Below the pieces are notes generated by a model. It was not told where the DNA came from. It did no database searches and was given only the letters and a program-made list of their open reading frames with translations. A DNA stretch of 64,000 nt from NCBI GenBank assembly GCA_016125165.1, contig WGMH01000003.1, positions 682,001 to 746,000 on the forward strand, in the 5' to 3' direction. This document shows, in pieces, positions 24,981 to 34,820 of this stretch. Source of the DNA: Alphaproteobacteria bacterium (GTDB lineage Bacteria; Pseudomonadota; Alphaproteobacteria; Micropepsales; Micropepsaceae). How positions within the stretch are numbered: position 1 is the stretch's first letter; the number at the start of each line of letters is the position of its first letter. The translations under genes and the position numbers were made by a program.

Positions 24981-27662
24981 TTGGTTTGCGCCGCCATCTT
25001 TCACCGCCTGCGACTGGTTGTTGCCGGCGGACTGATATGTGCTGCGGGGCTGTGGGGAGCACCAGCGCAGGCGGCTTCGCATGTGCTCGACAACGATCCC
25101 GACATCCCAAGCCTCTCGAACTATGGCGGCGCCGGTCTTCTGGACATGCGGACCGCCCGCTTTATGCCCGATGGCGAACTGTCGATGGGCTACTTCCACT
25201 CCGACACAGACGACAGATACGCGCTCACCTTTCAGGCTCTGCCCTGGGCGGAGGTGACGTTCCGCTACAGCGTTAACGGATCGATCCGTGGCAATACCGG
25301 CGCACCGGGCAACGTTGGACAGGCGCTCTATGATCGCAGCTTCGATCTCAAACTGCGGCTCAATGAAGAATCGGATTACTGGCCCCAGTTCGCGCTTGGC
25401 TTGCAGGACTTCCTCGGCACGGGTGTCTATTCCGGCGAATATCTTGTCGGCACCAAACGTTTTGGCGATTTCGACGTCACGGCGGGACTGGGCTGGGGAC
25501 GCCTTGGTTCCAGCGGGATGTTGCCAAACATTTTTGCGGAGATTTCAGATCGCTTCCGGACGCGCAATATCGATTTCGGACAGGGTGGCGTCCCGCTGTT
25601 CAGCACGTACTTTCATGGCCCAGACATGGGATTGTTCGGTGGCATTGAATACCGCACGCCCATCCGAAATCTCAGCCTGAAAGTCGAATACAGCAGCGAC
25701 CGCTACAAGACCGAGGCGTTCAAAACGGGGCGGGATTACAGTTTCCCGGTGAATGTCGGCGTCAACTATCGCTTCGCCGAAGGATTCGATGTCGGCCTCT
25801 CGCTCATGCGCGGCAACGAGATAGGCCTGCAGGTTCACGGTTACTTCGATCCCAAGCCGGATCACACGGCGCAGCGCGCAGACGTGCCGCCTCCTTTTGT
25901 GGCGCGGGATCCACAGGTGGTAACGGAACTGCGAACGTTGCGCATGCAGCAGGACAATACCCGCGGCAAGCTCGGCACAAAGCTCATCGATCTTTCAGAC
26001 AAGGACGCAGCAAATGCGCTGCAATGGATGCCTACAAGCGAAGGCATCATGCTCGTGCGCCATGCCGACGTCCCAAAGGTGCCTGCACATTCGCGGACCG
26101 AAACTAGCGGCGCGCCGGTGAGTCCTTCGGGCACGAAGTTTGTTGATCTGACGAATTCGCCAAACGTCAAACCCAGGCTTGTATGGAAAGAAACCCCGCT
26201 CGGGGTGATGCTGGTCGCTGACGACAGCAAGGCAGAAACACCTGCAGGCAATGTGGCGTCCTTCGAGCCCCCTGTCAGCGATGCCAGCGCTTCATTCCAG
26301 ACAGCATCGGACAAATTGGAGGCCGATACCGCGAACGTCCGTTATGCCCGCGCCTACCTTCCTGGCGAAGGCAAGGTTGTGACAGATGCCGGATTTGCTA
26401 TGGATTTTATGTCCTTCGCAGACGACAACGACACCGCGGGGCCACAGCTTCTCAGCGCAGACGACCGGACGGTGGTGGCGTCCATCCGGAAGGCCGTCGA
26501 AGCCCAGTCGGTCGCAGTCGAGGGTATACGGCTGCTGAACGATGAAGTGCGGATCGTCATCACGAACAATCACTACCTGCGCGATGCCGAGGCCATTTCA
26601 CGAACCGCGCGCGCGCTTTCCGCTACCGCGCCGGCACGCATCTCCACATTCACAATCACAACGGCGCGCGGCGGCGTCCTCATGGCGACGGCACGTATTC
26701 CGCGCAGCGGAACGGACGCTCTGGCTCATGGCGAATTGCCCGAAGCGCTCTGGCTCTCCACGACGCTGGAGCCGGCGAAGCTAAGTGTCGCCAACGATAT
26801 CGAAACGAGTTACCCGACAATTGACGTGGGGCTGCCATACCCCACGTTCAGCCAGGGTCTGTTCGACCCGGACAACCCCTTCTATTTCCGGATTGGCCTC
26901 GGAATGGATGGCTCGGTGAACCTGACACGCGGCCTTGCTATCGAAGCTGCAGCCGACATTTCGCTCTACGACACATTCAGCCAGATAACACGCACCAGCA
27001 ACAGCGTGCTGCCGCATGTCCGGTCCGATTCCGCGCTGTATCTGAAAAAGGGCAAAAACGGCTTCAGCAACCTTCAGGCCTCGTATACTTTCCAGGTGGC
27101 GCCTGAGGTCTACGCCCGCGTTGCGGCAGGTTACCTTGAAGATATGTTCGCAGGCGCGGGCGGCGAAATACTCTACCGTCCCTTCGGTCAACGCTGGGCT
27201 CTGGGTGTTGATGGCTGGTTTGCAAAACAGCGCGATTTCAACCGCCTCTTCGGTCTTCAGTCCTATCAGATCGCGACGGGGCACATGACCCTGTATTATG
27301 AATCGCCATGGTACGGTATCGATTTCAATATGAGCGTGGGCCGCTATCTCGCAGGCGACTACGGCGCGACGTTTGAGGCTACGCGGCGTTTCGAATCCGG
27401 TGTTCAGATCGGCGCATGGTTCACTCTCACCAATGTGTCAGCGGCGCGCTTCGGTGAAGGCAGCTTTGACAAAGGCATCATTGTCCACATTCCACTGGAA
27501 TGGATTGCGGGCTTTGCCACCCAAAGCGCCTATAACCTGCATTTGCGCTCCATCCAGCGCGACGGTGGACAGAAGCTCGAAGGTGTCGAGCGCCTGTACG
27601 ACATGACCAGATCGTCGAGCTATGGTGATGTATCCGGTCAGTGGAATTCGGTGTTCCGATGA
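24981..27662 (+). CDS. YjbH/GfcD-family exopolysaccharide outer-membrane protein
   Basis: A large beta-rich protein of the YjbH family. After a signal peptide ending APAQA come SLSNYGGAGLLDMRTARFMPDGE and ALPWAEVTFRYS, the family hallmark, and the C-terminal half shows amphipathic strands typical of an outer-membrane barrel. E. coli YjbH and GfcD work with YjbE, YjbF and YjbG in exopolysaccharide or group 4 capsule secretion. I place the start at the TTG of 24981, since GAGGGGG stands eight bases before it and the protein then begins directly with a normal signal peptide (893 residues). The in-frame ATG at 24906 has no Shine-Dalgarno sequence and would put 25 odd residues in front. Its stop overlaps the yjbF start. 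Confidence 0.88.
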   Translation: MVCAAIFHRLRLVVAGGLICAAGLWGAPAQAASHVLDNDPDIPSLSNYGGAGLLDMRTARFMPDGELSMGYFHSDTDDRYALTFQALPWAEVTFRYSVNGSIRGNTGAPGNVGQALYDRSFDLKLRLNEESDYWPQFALGLQDFLGTGVYSGEYLVGTKRFGDFDVTAGLGWGRLGSSGMLPNIFAEISDRFRTRNIDFGQGGVPLFSTYFHGPDMGLFGGIEYRTPIRNLSLKVEYSSDRYKTEAFKTGRDYSFPVNVGVNYRFAEGFDVGLSLMRGNEIGLQVHGYFDPKPDHTAQRADVPPPFVARDPQVVTELRTLRMQQDNTRGKLGTKLIDLSDKDAANALQWMPTSEGIMLVRHADVPKVPAHSRTETSGAPVSPSGTKFVDLTNSPNVKPRLVWKETPLGVMLVADDSKAETPAGNVASFEPPVSDASASFQTASDKLEADTANVRYARAYLPGEGKVVTDAGFAMDFMSFADDNDTAGPQLLSADDRTVVASIRKAVEAQSVAVEGIRLLNDEVRIVITNNHYLRDAEAISRTARALSATAPARISTFTITTARGGVLMATARIPRSGTDALAHGELPEALWLSTTLEPAKLSVANDIETSYPTIDVGLPYPTFSQGLFDPDNPFYFRIGLGMDGSVNLTRGLAIEAAADISLYDTFSQITRTSNSVLPHVRSDSALYLKKGKNGFSNLQASYTFQVAPEVYARVAAGYLEDMFAGAGGEILYRPFGQRWALGVDGWFAKQRDFNRLFGLQSYQIATGHMTLYYESPWYGIDFNMSVGRYLAGDYGATFEATRRFESGVQIGAWFTLTNVSAARFGEGSFDKGIIVHIPLEWIAGFATQSAYNLHLRSIQRDGGQKLEGVERLYDMTRSSSYGDVSGQWNSVFR

Positions 27663-28354
27663 GAACGTTCGCGGACAGGCTGCTGCGGGGGGCAATTGCA
27701 TCGATCGCGATGCTGTCCCTTGCTGGCTGCGAGTCATTGGGCACGCAGCAGTCTGTGGGAGGCCGCATTGCGATGCAGCTCTACAAACAGACGTTCGGAG
27801 AGCCCGCCAAGATTTCGCGCGACGCGGCATCCTCCATCGCGTTTGCAACCATCGGTGTGAACTTTGGCAGCGCCGATCAGGCGATGATGGTTCTGGGGAC
27901 ATCGCGGAGCGGCTATCTGGACTGGTACAGCTCGAACCACGTGATGATCCAGACGCGCAAGGGCCGCGTTGTTGCTACGAGCGGCCTGCCCTACAGCCTC
28001 ACACACCTTTCCCTGGTTATGCCCGGCAACAAGCCGGACCAGAACAATGGCGCATTGCCCGCGCCTGGGAGCCACTACACACTGGTGTTCGACTTCCGCG
28101 ATCTGGATGTTTTTGGCGTCGATGCCGCGTGCACGCTTGCCGATGACGGGCCCCAGACTATCGCAATCATTGGCTCAACGCTGAAGACCCGGCACCTGAT
28201 CGAAACCTGCAGCGCAGATGCAATCGGCTGGGATTTTGAAAACGAATACTGGACGGACGTGGACACCGGCTTTGTGTGGCGATCCGTTCAAAATCCGCAT
28301 CCCAAACTTCCCGAAGTCACCATCGAAGCCCTAAGGCCCGCGACCGATGGGTGA
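27659..28354 (+). CDS. YjbF/GfcB-family lipoprotein
   Basis: A 231-residue lipoprotein whose lipobox SLAGC places the lipid-modified cysteine at residue 24. The mature part matches the YjbF/GfcB family in size and in its ATIGVNFGSADQAMMVL and GRVVATSGLPY strands. The partner YjbH is encoded immediately upstream with an ATGA overlap, so the two are made together. It is probably outer-membrane attached on the periplasmic side and assists export of the polysaccharide. The region after it, 28355-28485, holds nothing that I can identify. Confidence 0.88.
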   Translation: MRTFADRLLRGAIASIAMLSLAGCESLGTQQSVGGRIAMQLYKQTFGEPAKISRDAASSIAFATIGVNFGSADQAMMVLGTSRSGYLDWYSSNHVMIQTRKGRVVATSGLPYSLTHLSLVMPGNKPDQNNGALPAPGSHYTLVFDFRDLDVFGVDAACTLADDGPQTIAIIGSTLKTRHLIETCSADAIGWDFENEYWTDVDTGFVWRSVQNPHPKLPEVTIEALRPATDG

Positions 28355-28485
28355 GCGCAGCGAATGTGCGATTGGCGCTTGCCAGCAAAGTGGCGCCCAA
28401 GCGTGGACTTGCTGCCCGTCGCGCAAGCCGCTGGAACCGTCCTTGCCGGACGCCGTCGAACGAAAGCAATGATCGCCAAAAAATT

Positions 28486-28560
28486 TGGTGAGCCCGGATG
28501 GGATCGAACCATCGACCCTCTGATTAAAAGTCAGATGCTCTGCCGCTGAGCTACGGGCCC
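28486..28560 (-). tRNA. tRNA-Lys (anticodon TTT)
   Basis: A complete cloverleaf reads on the minus strand from 28560. The 7-bp acceptor stem pairs GGGCCCG with CGGGCTC (one G-T pair). A D-arm with GCTCAGCGGCAGAGC follows, then an anticodon stem TCTGA/TCAGA with loop CTTTTAA (anticodon TTT), a T-arm with GGTTCGATC, discriminator A and an encoded CCA at 28486-28488. It follows tgt by 58 bases on the same strand and may share its transcript. Confidence 0.97.
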
Positions 28561-28618
28561 GCCAAGGGAGGCCGGACCATATGGGCGCGAGCCCGATGGG
28601 TCAACGCATTCAAGCGCG

Positions 28619-29743
28619 CTATTCAGGCTTTTCCACTGTGCGATACCCGGCGCGGAAATCCCCCGCAAAGGCCGCCATCCGGCCTTCCGCAATGGCCGCA
28701 CGGATGGCGGCCATGAGATCCTGATAGAATGCCAGATTGTGCCAGGTGAGCAGCATGGAGGCGATGATCTCCTTGGCCTTCACCACATGGTGGAGGTAAG
28801 CGCGGCTGAATTTGCGGCACGCCGGGCACGTGCAGCGCGAATCAAGAGGACCCGTGTCCTCTGCGAAACGTGCATTGCGCAGATTGAGCGTTCCGTTCCA
28901 GGTGAAGGCCTGACCGTTACGCCCGGAACGGGTCGGCAGCACGCAGTCGAACATGTCGACGCCGCGCAACACCGCACCCACAAGATCATCGGGTTTTCCC
29001 ACCCCCATCAAGTAGTGGGGTCGATCAGCCGGCAGGTGCGGCACAGTGGCCTCCAGCGTTTCGAACATGGCGGCCTGTCCCTCGCCCACCGCCAGCCCAC
29101 CGACCGCATACCCATCAAATCCGATTTCGATGAGTTCGCGGGCCGAGCGCTGGCGCAAATGTGGGAAGACGCCACCCTGCACGATTCCGAAGCAGGCCCG
29201 GCCCGGCTGCACGCCAAATGCAATCCTGGACCGCTTCGCCCACCGCATGGAAAGCGCGAGCGATTTTTCGATGTCCGCCTCGGTCGCGGGAAATGCCGGG
29301 CACTCATCCAGCACCATCTGAATGTCCGAGCCCAGAAGCCGCTGAATTTCCATGGCGCGTTCGGGCGAAAGAAATTCTTCGTTGCCGTCAATGTGAGAGC
29401 GGAAGCGCACGCCTTCCTCGGTGATCTTGCGCAAGGAGGAAAGCGACATCACTTGAAAACCACCGGAATCGGTGAGGATAGGCCGGTCCCAACCCATGAA
29501 TTTGTGAAGACCGCCAAGACTGGCCACCCGCTCCGCGCCGGGGCGCAGCATGAGATGATAGGTGTTGCCCAGAATGATATCCGCGCCCGTTTCGCGAACA
29601 CTTTCGGGCAGCATGGCTTTCACGCTGCCCGCAGTGCCCACGGGCATGAACGCAGGCGTGCGGATTTCGCCGCGCGGCATGGAAATCAAGCCAAGCCTTG
29701 CTGGGCCATCGGTGGCTTTAAGCTCGAAGCGGAATTCGCTCAT
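28619..29743 (-). CDS. tgt: tRNA-guanine transglycosylase
   Basis: A 374-residue enzyme that exchanges guanine at position 34 of tRNAs with GUN anticodons for the queuosine precursor preQ1. Visible motifs are [11 protein letters not shown] (substrate pocket), the catalytic nucleophile region [11 protein letters not shown] and the zinc site [17 protein letters not shown] take the ATG at 29743 ([10 protein letters not shown]), which is the family start; an open frame extends 29 residues upstream into queA without support. It is ten bases after queA, the preceding step's partner in the queuosine pathway, and upstream of tRNA-Lys. Confidence 0.96.
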   Translation of the reverse strand: MSEFRFELKATDGPARLGLISMPRGEIRTPAFMPVGTAGSVKAMLPESVRETGADIILGNTYHLMLRPGAERVASLGGLHKFMGWDRPILTDSGGFQVMSLSSLRKITEEGVRFRSHIDGNEEFLSPERAMEIQRLLGSDIQMVLDECPAFPATEADIEKSLALSMRWAKRSRIAFGVQPGRACFGIVQGGVFPHLRQRSARELIEIGFDGYAVGGLAVGEGQAAMFETLEATVPHLPADRPHYLMGVGKPDDLVGAVLRGVDMFDCVLPTRSGRNGQAFTWNGTLNLRNARFAEDTGPLDSRCTCPACRKFSRAYLHHVVKAKEIIASMLLTWHNLAFYQDLMAAIRAAIAEGRMAAFAGDFRAGYRTVEKPE

Positions 29744-29753
29744 CGCATCCTGC

Positions 29754-30815
29754 TCATGTTCGTGGCCGAAATAGCAGGCAGGCGTCGCCATAGGAATAGA
29801 ACCGGTAACCCTCGCGAATTGCTTCGGCATAGGCAGACTTCATGACATCGGTGCCACTGAAAGCGCAGACCAGCATGAACAACGTGGATCGCGGCAGGTG
29901 AAAATTCGTCAGCAGCACATCCACGGCGCGAAACCGGTATCCGGGTGTGATGAAAATGGAGGTTTCGGTTTGAAAGGGGTGAATTTGCCCGTCATCAGCG
30001 GCAGCGCTCTCCAGCGTGCGCAGGCTGGTGGTACCCACCGCGACAATACGCCCACCTTGTGCGCGCGCCGCATTGAGACGGCCCGCCGTGCCGGCATCGA
30101 TGCTGGCCCATTCGGAATGCATCTTGTGAGCAGACGTATCTTCCACGGAAACTGGCAGGAAGGTGCCAGCGCCAACATGCAATGTGACGTGCTCACGACC
30201 GACGCCCCGCACGGAAAGATGCGCGAGCATGGTGTCGGTCAGGTGCAGACCAGCGGTCGGCGCTGCAACCGACCCGGAATGGCGCGCATAGACGGTCTGA
30301 TAGTCCGCCATGTCTTGCGCATCCGGCTTGCGCTTTCCCGCAATATAGGGCGGCAGCGGCATTTCGCCTTCGCGCGCAATGGCAGCGTCAAGCGCACCGC
30401 CCTCAAGCGCAAAGTGCAACTCCACTTCTCCACCTTCACCCCGCGACGCAACGCGTGCCAAAAGCGATGTGCCCAGTGAAAGCGTGTCGCCCACGCGCAA
30501 TTTTCGCGCGCCACGCGCAAAAGCCAGAAACGCAGCCGGCGCAACGCGTTTGTGCAATGTCACCTCAATTCCCGCCTCGGGTGCACCGTCGCCGCGCGAA
30601 AGCCTTATTCCCTTCAGTCGCGCCGGAATGACCTTGGTATCGTTCACGGCAATGACGTCGCCAGGCCGCAGGAGGCCCGGCAGATCCCGAATGTGGTAGT
30701 GCGCCAATGTTCCATCAGGACTGACAACAAGCAGCCTTGCGCTGTCGCGCGGTTGCGCCGGGCGTAGCGCAATGGCGCCTTCCGGCAAATCGAAATCGAA
30801 TTGATCGACGCGCAT
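29754..30815 (-). CDS. queA: S-adenosylmethionine:tRNA ribosyltransferase-isomerase
   Basis: A 353-residue enzyme that transfers and isomerises ribose from SAM onto preQ1-modified tRNA to give epoxyqueuosine. The N terminus [18 protein letters not shown] and the later [16 protein letters not shown] and [13 protein letters not shown] motifs are those of QueA. Length is normal. The gap to the upstream membrane-protein gene is only 16 bases, so there is no room for a preQ1 riboswitch; the gene must be read from an upstream promoter. It is followed by tgt. Confidence 0.96.
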   Translation of the reverse strand: MRVDQFDFDLPEGAIALRPAQPRDSARLLVVSPDGTLAHYHIRDLPGLLRPGDVIAVNDTKVIPARLKGIRLSRGDGAPEAGIEVTLHKRVAPAAFLAFARGARKLRVGDTLSLGTSLLARVASRGEGGEVELHFALEGGALDAAIAREGEMPLPPYIAGKRKPDAQDMADYQTVYARHSGSVAAPTAGLHLTDTMLAHLSVRGVGREHVTLHVGAGTFLPVSVEDTSAHKMHSEWASIDAGTAGRLNAARAQGGRIVAVGTTSLRTLESAAADDGQIHPFQTETSIFITPGYRFRAVDVLLTNFHLPRSTLFMLVCAFSGTDVMKSAYAEAIREGYRFYSYGDACLLFRPRT

Positions 30816-30831
30816 GCCGTTCTTTAGCCGC

Positions 30832-31662
30832 TCAGCGGCTGTCTGTCAGATGCTGGCGGTAAAGACGGGTGGCCGCCACGGTCATCAACGTCATGCTCAC
30901 GGTGTAAGCGGCAAGCGCCGCGGTAAGGAACTGCGGAAGGATATTGCGGACATCGTCCATCCGTTCAGCCAACGGTCCCTTTACGGACATCACCGGCAAC
31001 ACGCCAAGCATGCTCATACCAAGCTCGGTCACGACATCGGCCAGCCACCCCGGCACAAGCAGGAGCAGAACAATGGCAAAGATCGCGCCCGGCGAATTGC
31101 GAAAGAGGTTCACAGAGCGGCGAACGATTGCGCCGCGCTCATGAACCACCACCGGCGGCATGAAAAAGCCAAGAACGAGAATAAGATAAACAAAGAAGAC
31201 CGACATCAGAAGTTTGGACAACCCGGCATAGAAGTTGACGAAGTGCATCTGATCGAGCCAACCGGCATAGATGCGTTCGAGGAAGATCAGAAAAAGCAGA
31301 AGCACCGACAATCGAAGATTTGCCGCGAACAACCGCCACTGCGAACGGTCGATACGAAAGCGCAGTTTGAATCGAGGGGCCTCCTCCCCGGCGATTTCCG
31401 TCACCGCCAGAACAGCGATGCACTTGATGAAAATCGCCAGCACCAGCCCGGCCGCCATGATGCCCAGCGCCAGGGTTCGCACGCGATCTCCGGGTACCTC
31501 TGCAGCCTGACCCAATTGATCCAGAAATTCACCAAGCGACCAGTACAGAACAATCCAACCCGCCACGAAGGGAATGGCGACCGCGCCCACAATGGCTGGC
31601 GCGCGCCGCGCAACGAAATGCAGCGTCTGCCAAACAGTACGAATTACCGGATATCGGGTCAC
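30832..31662 (-). CDS. Hypothetical multi-pass membrane protein
   Basis: A 276-residue protein I do not recognise. It has about six hydrophobic segments (near residues 22-42, 68-88, 112-130, 145-168, 190-210 and 245-265) with basic loops between them. Between the second and third lies the polar stretch [19 protein letters not shown]. No signal peptide or catalytic motif is apparent. It lies between the WecA-like gene (59 bases upstream) and queA (16 bases downstream) on the same strand, and probably supplies the shared transcript to queA-tgt. A role in envelope biology is only a guess from context. Confidence 0.7.
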   Translation of the reverse strand: MTRYPVIRTVWQTLHFVARRAPAIVGAVAIPFVAGWIVLYWSLGEFLDQLGQAAEVPGDRVRTLALGIMAAGLVLAIFIKCIAVLAVTEIAGEEAPRFKLRFRIDRSQWRLFAANLRLSVLLLFLIFLERIYAGWLDQMHFVNFYAGLSKLLMSVFFVYLILVLGFFMPPVVVHERGAIVRRSVNLFRNSPGAIFAIVLLLLVPGWLADVVTELGMSMLGVLPVMSVKGPLAERMDDVRNILPQFLTAALAAYTVSMTLMTVAATRLYRQHLTDSR

Positions 31663-31721
31663 GGGATCAGATCCTGCATGGTGATAGCTGAGCGGTCAGG
31701 TCGCGACGGCGCCTGATCACG

Positions 31722-32840
31722 TCAGCCCTTCCCCCGCCTCCGGCGATCGGAACCGCCATCGCCAACAATGGAAACGATTTTGTCGCCGCCGTTCTGCGGC
31801 GCTTCCGCATCACCGTCGCTCTTTGCCGCGCGTTCCGCCTGAGAATCCGTGAGAAACGCGAAGCTGAAGTAGAACGCTGTGAGCACCACCAGGCATACCA
31901 GCGCAAAGCGCGGCATGGTCGCTGAGATCACAGAGGAAAGGCCCACGGCGGATGCATAGCTGAGCAAGCCCATGTGCTTGCCCATCTTGTCTTCCAGCCG
32001 ATGGTGAAAGTGATCGCGATCGCCATCGAACGGAGATTCCCCGCGCATCGGCCGGCTGATGACAAGGCGCATACAATCCGCTACCGGAATGAAGAACCAC
32101 ACGATGATGGTTTCGAGGGACACTTGCCCCTTGGCATGCGCCAGCGTCACAAGCAGCCCGAAAACAAACGTGACGCCGTATGTGCCCGCATCGCCCATGA
32201 ACAGGCGGCCACGCAAATTGAAGGCAAGAAAAACGAGCGCGCAGCAGAACAAAACCCAGGCCACGCCCGCAGCAGCGCCCGTTGTGGTAAGCGCAAGGCA
32301 TAGCGCCCAGATCGCATACATGCTGCCCACGACACCGTTCTGGCCATCAGCCATGTTCACGGCATTGACCAGCCCGACCGCCGTGACCGCCATCAGCGGA
32401 TAGTAGAACCACATCGGAACGGGATAGGGGCCCAGGCTGCCCCAGTTCAGCGTGTGCGAGGTAAACTGCGGCTCAAACGCGAATGCTGCGGTGAGAAACA
32501 CAAGCAACGACAAGGTGCGCGAAAGCGGCGATGTCTCTTTCTGATCATCGGCGAAACCGATCAGGGCAACACCGGCCCCGCACAATGCAATGGCAAACAG
32601 CAGATTTTCATCACGGCCTGCATCCGCGAACAACGCGCCCGCGCACCAGATAACCAACGGAACGATCATGGCGATGCCGCCAACTTGCGGCGTGGGTTCG
32701 GCGTGGCGCCTGCGCCCCCCCGGATAGGCCAGTACGCCCAGCTTTGCACCCAAGGGCTTGGCGACAACACACAGGGCAATGCAGATGACGAGACTGGCGA
32801 AGAGCACGAGCCCGTGATCAGGCTGGACGCCGCCAAACAT
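31722..32840 (-). CDS. WecA/MraY-family undecaprenyl-phosphate sugar-1-phosphate transferase
   Basis: A 372-residue polytopic inner-membrane enzyme with about ten membrane segments. Conserved cytoplasmic motifs are GFADDQ, VNAVNMADGQNG, LFMGDAGTYG and the histidine motif GDRDHFHHRL. These place it in the WecA/WbpL/TagO group, which transfers GlcNAc-1-P or a related sugar phosphate onto undecaprenyl phosphate and primes polysaccharide synthesis. It is the only priming enzyme in the window, so it is a good candidate to start the repeat unit built by the operon at 7.7-24.8 kb. The last 35 residues are charged and low in complexity. MraY itself is excluded by the HHR region. Confidence 0.87.
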   Translation of the reverse strand: MFGGVQPDHGLVLFASLVICIALCVVAKPLGAKLGVLAYPGGRRRHAEPTPQVGGIAMIVPLVIWCAGALFADAGRDENLLFAIALCGAGVALIGFADDQKETSPLSRTLSLLVFLTAAFAFEPQFTSHTLNWGSLGPYPVPMWFYYPLMAVTAVGLVNAVNMADGQNGVVGSMYAIWALCLALTTTGAAAGVAWVLFCCALVFLAFNLRGRLFMGDAGTYGVTFVFGLLVTLAHAKGQVSLETIIVWFFIPVADCMRLVISRPMRGESPFDGDRDHFHHRLEDKMGKHMGLLSYASAVGLSSVISATMPRFALVCLVVLTAFYFSFAFLTDSQAERAAKSDGDAEAPQNGGDKIVSIVGDGGSDRRRRGKG

Positions 32841-32951
32841 CTGCTTTCCCCGTTAAAGACGAATTGTGGATACCGGCCACTGTTGGGCGGCGGCCGGCAA
32901 ACTACGGTAAATCCCCAATTCTTGCCAGCACTTCCGTCCGCTTGGGCTAAC

Positions 32952-34097
32952 CTAACTGACGCTGCTCAAAACGGCCTCGATAATCCGGTCCTGCGTCTGC
33001 TCGTCGAGGTCCGGATGCATGGGAAGGCTGATGACGGTCTTGCAGATGCGATCGCTGACGGGCGTTCCCGCGCTTGGGAACTCACGATAGGCGACCTGGG
33101 CTGATAGCGGGATCGGATAGTAAACTGCGGTTGGCACGCCTTTCTCCTTCAACTCCGCCTGCAACCGCGCACGATCTGAAACCTGAATGGTGTATTGCGC
33201 CCAAGTCGACTGTGCCCCGGCAATAACCCGTGGCACGCGGATGGAGTTGCTGCGGCCCAATTTTTCGTTATAGCGGCGGGCAACCGCTTCGCGGCGCTCG
33301 ATCTCCTCGGGAAAGGCTTTCAGCTTTTCAATCAGGATCGCCGCCTGGATCGTGTCCAGACGGGAATTGACACCAATGCGCACATTCTCATAGCGGTCGG
33401 AGCCTTGACCGTGCATGCGGATGGAACGCAGGAGCGAGTCGAGCTCATCATCATTCGTGAACGCCGCGCCGCCATCGCCATAGCAGCCCAGCGGCTTGGC
33501 GGGAAAGAAGCTTGTGGATGCTGCGTCGCCTATGCCGCCTGCGCGGCGGCCATCGAGCAGACCGCCGAAGCCCTGTGCGGCATCGCACAGCATCTTCAAG
33601 CCTTCGGCCTTCACGATGGGTTCGATGGCACGATAGTCGGCAGGCTGACCGAACAGATCGACAGGCATCACCACACGCGGTTTCAACCGGCCTTCGCCCT
33701 TCACTTTGGCAATGGCGGCCTTAAGGCTTGCAGGATCCATGTTGAAGGTATCTTCGAGAACATCGACGAAGACCGGCGTTGCGCCCGCCAGAACGACAAC
33801 CTCCGCCGACGCAGCAAATGTGAATGCGGGAACAAACACCGCGTCACCTGCGCCGATGCCCCACGCCTTCAGCACGATAAGCAGAGCATCAGTGCCGTTT
33901 GCGCAGGTGATGGCATGTTTCACACCCGCAAATTCGGCAAGCCGCTTTTCCAGTTCCTGCACCTGCGGGCCCAGAATCCACTGACCGCCTTCTACGGCAG
34001 CCATGATGGCTTTGGTCAGCGGTTCGCCCAGACGGCGGCGCTGGGCCTGAAGATCAATGAACTGGATCGGTGCGGACACGGGAGCACTCCCACGCAT
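32952..34097 (-). CDS. WbpE-like DegT/DnrJ/EryC1/StrS aminotransferase
   Basis: A 381-residue PLP enzyme acting on nucleotide sugars. The PLP lysine lies in SFFPAKPLGCYGDGGA, and the N terminus FIDLQAQRRRLGEPL, the ANGTDALLIV and the GVNSRLDTIQAAIL stretches match WbpE closely. WbpE aminates UDP-3-keto-GlcNAcA in the pathway to diacetamido uronic acids. The window has a WbpA-like dehydrogenase but no recognisable WbpB or WbpD, so those would have to be elsewhere. The gene lies 111 bases upstream of the priming transferase on the same strand. Another 3- or 4-keto sugar is possible as substrate. Confidence 0.86.
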   Translation of the reverse strand: MRGSAPVSAPIQFIDLQAQRRRLGEPLTKAIMAAVEGGQWILGPQVQELEKRLAEFAGVKHAITCANGTDALLIVLKAWGIGAGDAVFVPAFTFAASAEVVVLAGATPVFVDVLEDTFNMDPASLKAAIAKVKGEGRLKPRVVMPVDLFGQPADYRAIEPIVKAEGLKMLCDAAQGFGGLLDGRRAGGIGDAASTSFFPAKPLGCYGDGGAAFTNDDELDSLLRSIRMHGQGSDRYENVRIGVNSRLDTIQAAILIEKLKAFPEEIERREAVARRYNEKLGRSNSIRVPRVIAGAQSTWAQYTIQVSDRARLQAELKEKGVPTAVYYPIPLSAQVAYREFPSAGTPVSDRICKTVISLPMHPDLDEQTQDRIIEAVLSSVS

Positions 34098-34175
34098 GAA
34101 GCTGACCAGAGCCTTCTAAAGCGCGGGCCATCAAGGCAGCAACGCGGGAATTGACACATAATATTGCCGAATGCG

Positions 34176-34640
34176 TCAGGCGACGCTCATTTTAACGATT
34201 TTGTCGGGCTCGCCACTGATCGCGCCATTGTTATGCTCGCCGCCCTTTTTGATGGCATCGACATGATCCATACCGTCAACCACCTGCCCCCAAACCGTGT
34301 ACTGACGGTTGAGCCAGGGCGCGTCGTCGAAGCAGATGAAGAACTGACTGTTGGCGCTGTTGGGGTTGGAGGACCGCGCCATCGAGCAGGTACCCCGAAC
34401 GTGGGATTCCTGCGAGAACTCGGCCTTCAGGTCCGGCAGATCCGAGCCACCGGACCCGGTGCCCGTCGGATCGCCGGTTTGCGCCATGAAGCCCGGTATC
34501 ACACGATGAAAGACCACGCCGTCATAGAAGCCAGAATTGGCAAGTTCCTTGATGCGGGCCACATGATTGGGCGCCAGATCGGGCCTGAGCGCGATTTTCA
34601 CCGTGCCAGTTTTAAGCTCCATGACGAGGACGTCGGACAT
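34176..34640 (-). CDS. Cyclophilin-type peptidyl-prolyl cis-trans isomerase
   Basis: A 154-residue single-domain cyclophilin. The active-site signatures FHRVIPGFMAQTGDPTG, MARSSNPNSANSQFFI and APWLNRQYTVWG are all intact. There is no signal peptide with the start at 34640, which has AGGGA before it, so the enzyme is cytoplasmic. A longer open frame adds 49 residues without support. In many alphaproteobacteria cyclophilins lie between coaD and queA; here polysaccharide genes separate it from both. The 180-base gap to the divergent glycosyltransferase probably holds both promoters, none of which I can identify firmly. Confidence 0.94.
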   Translation of the reverse strand: MSDVLVMELKTGTVKIALRPDLAPNHVARIKELANSGFYDGVVFHRVIPGFMAQTGDPTGTGSGGSDLPDLKAEFSQESHVRGTCSMARSSNPNSANSQFFICFDDAPWLNRQYTVWGQVVDGMDHVDAIKKGGEHNNGAISGEPDKIVKMSVA

Positions 34641-34820
34641 CGTGATTTCCCTGATTCTGCGCGGCACCGGCGATTCCGGCACAGGCTTGCGACAAATTAG
34701 GGTGCTGGCTAAGAAGTGAGAAGCGAAAAAGCGGTATGCCTGTGACTTTCCCCGCCGCGGAAACCGTACTGGCCGATTGAGATTCAAACCCCACCCGTCA
34801 GCGCAACGAAAATCGCCGTC

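Noticed and set aside
30816..30831. preQ1 riboswitch before queA-tgt
   Set aside because: The gap upstream of queA is only 16 bases, too short for the aptamer.
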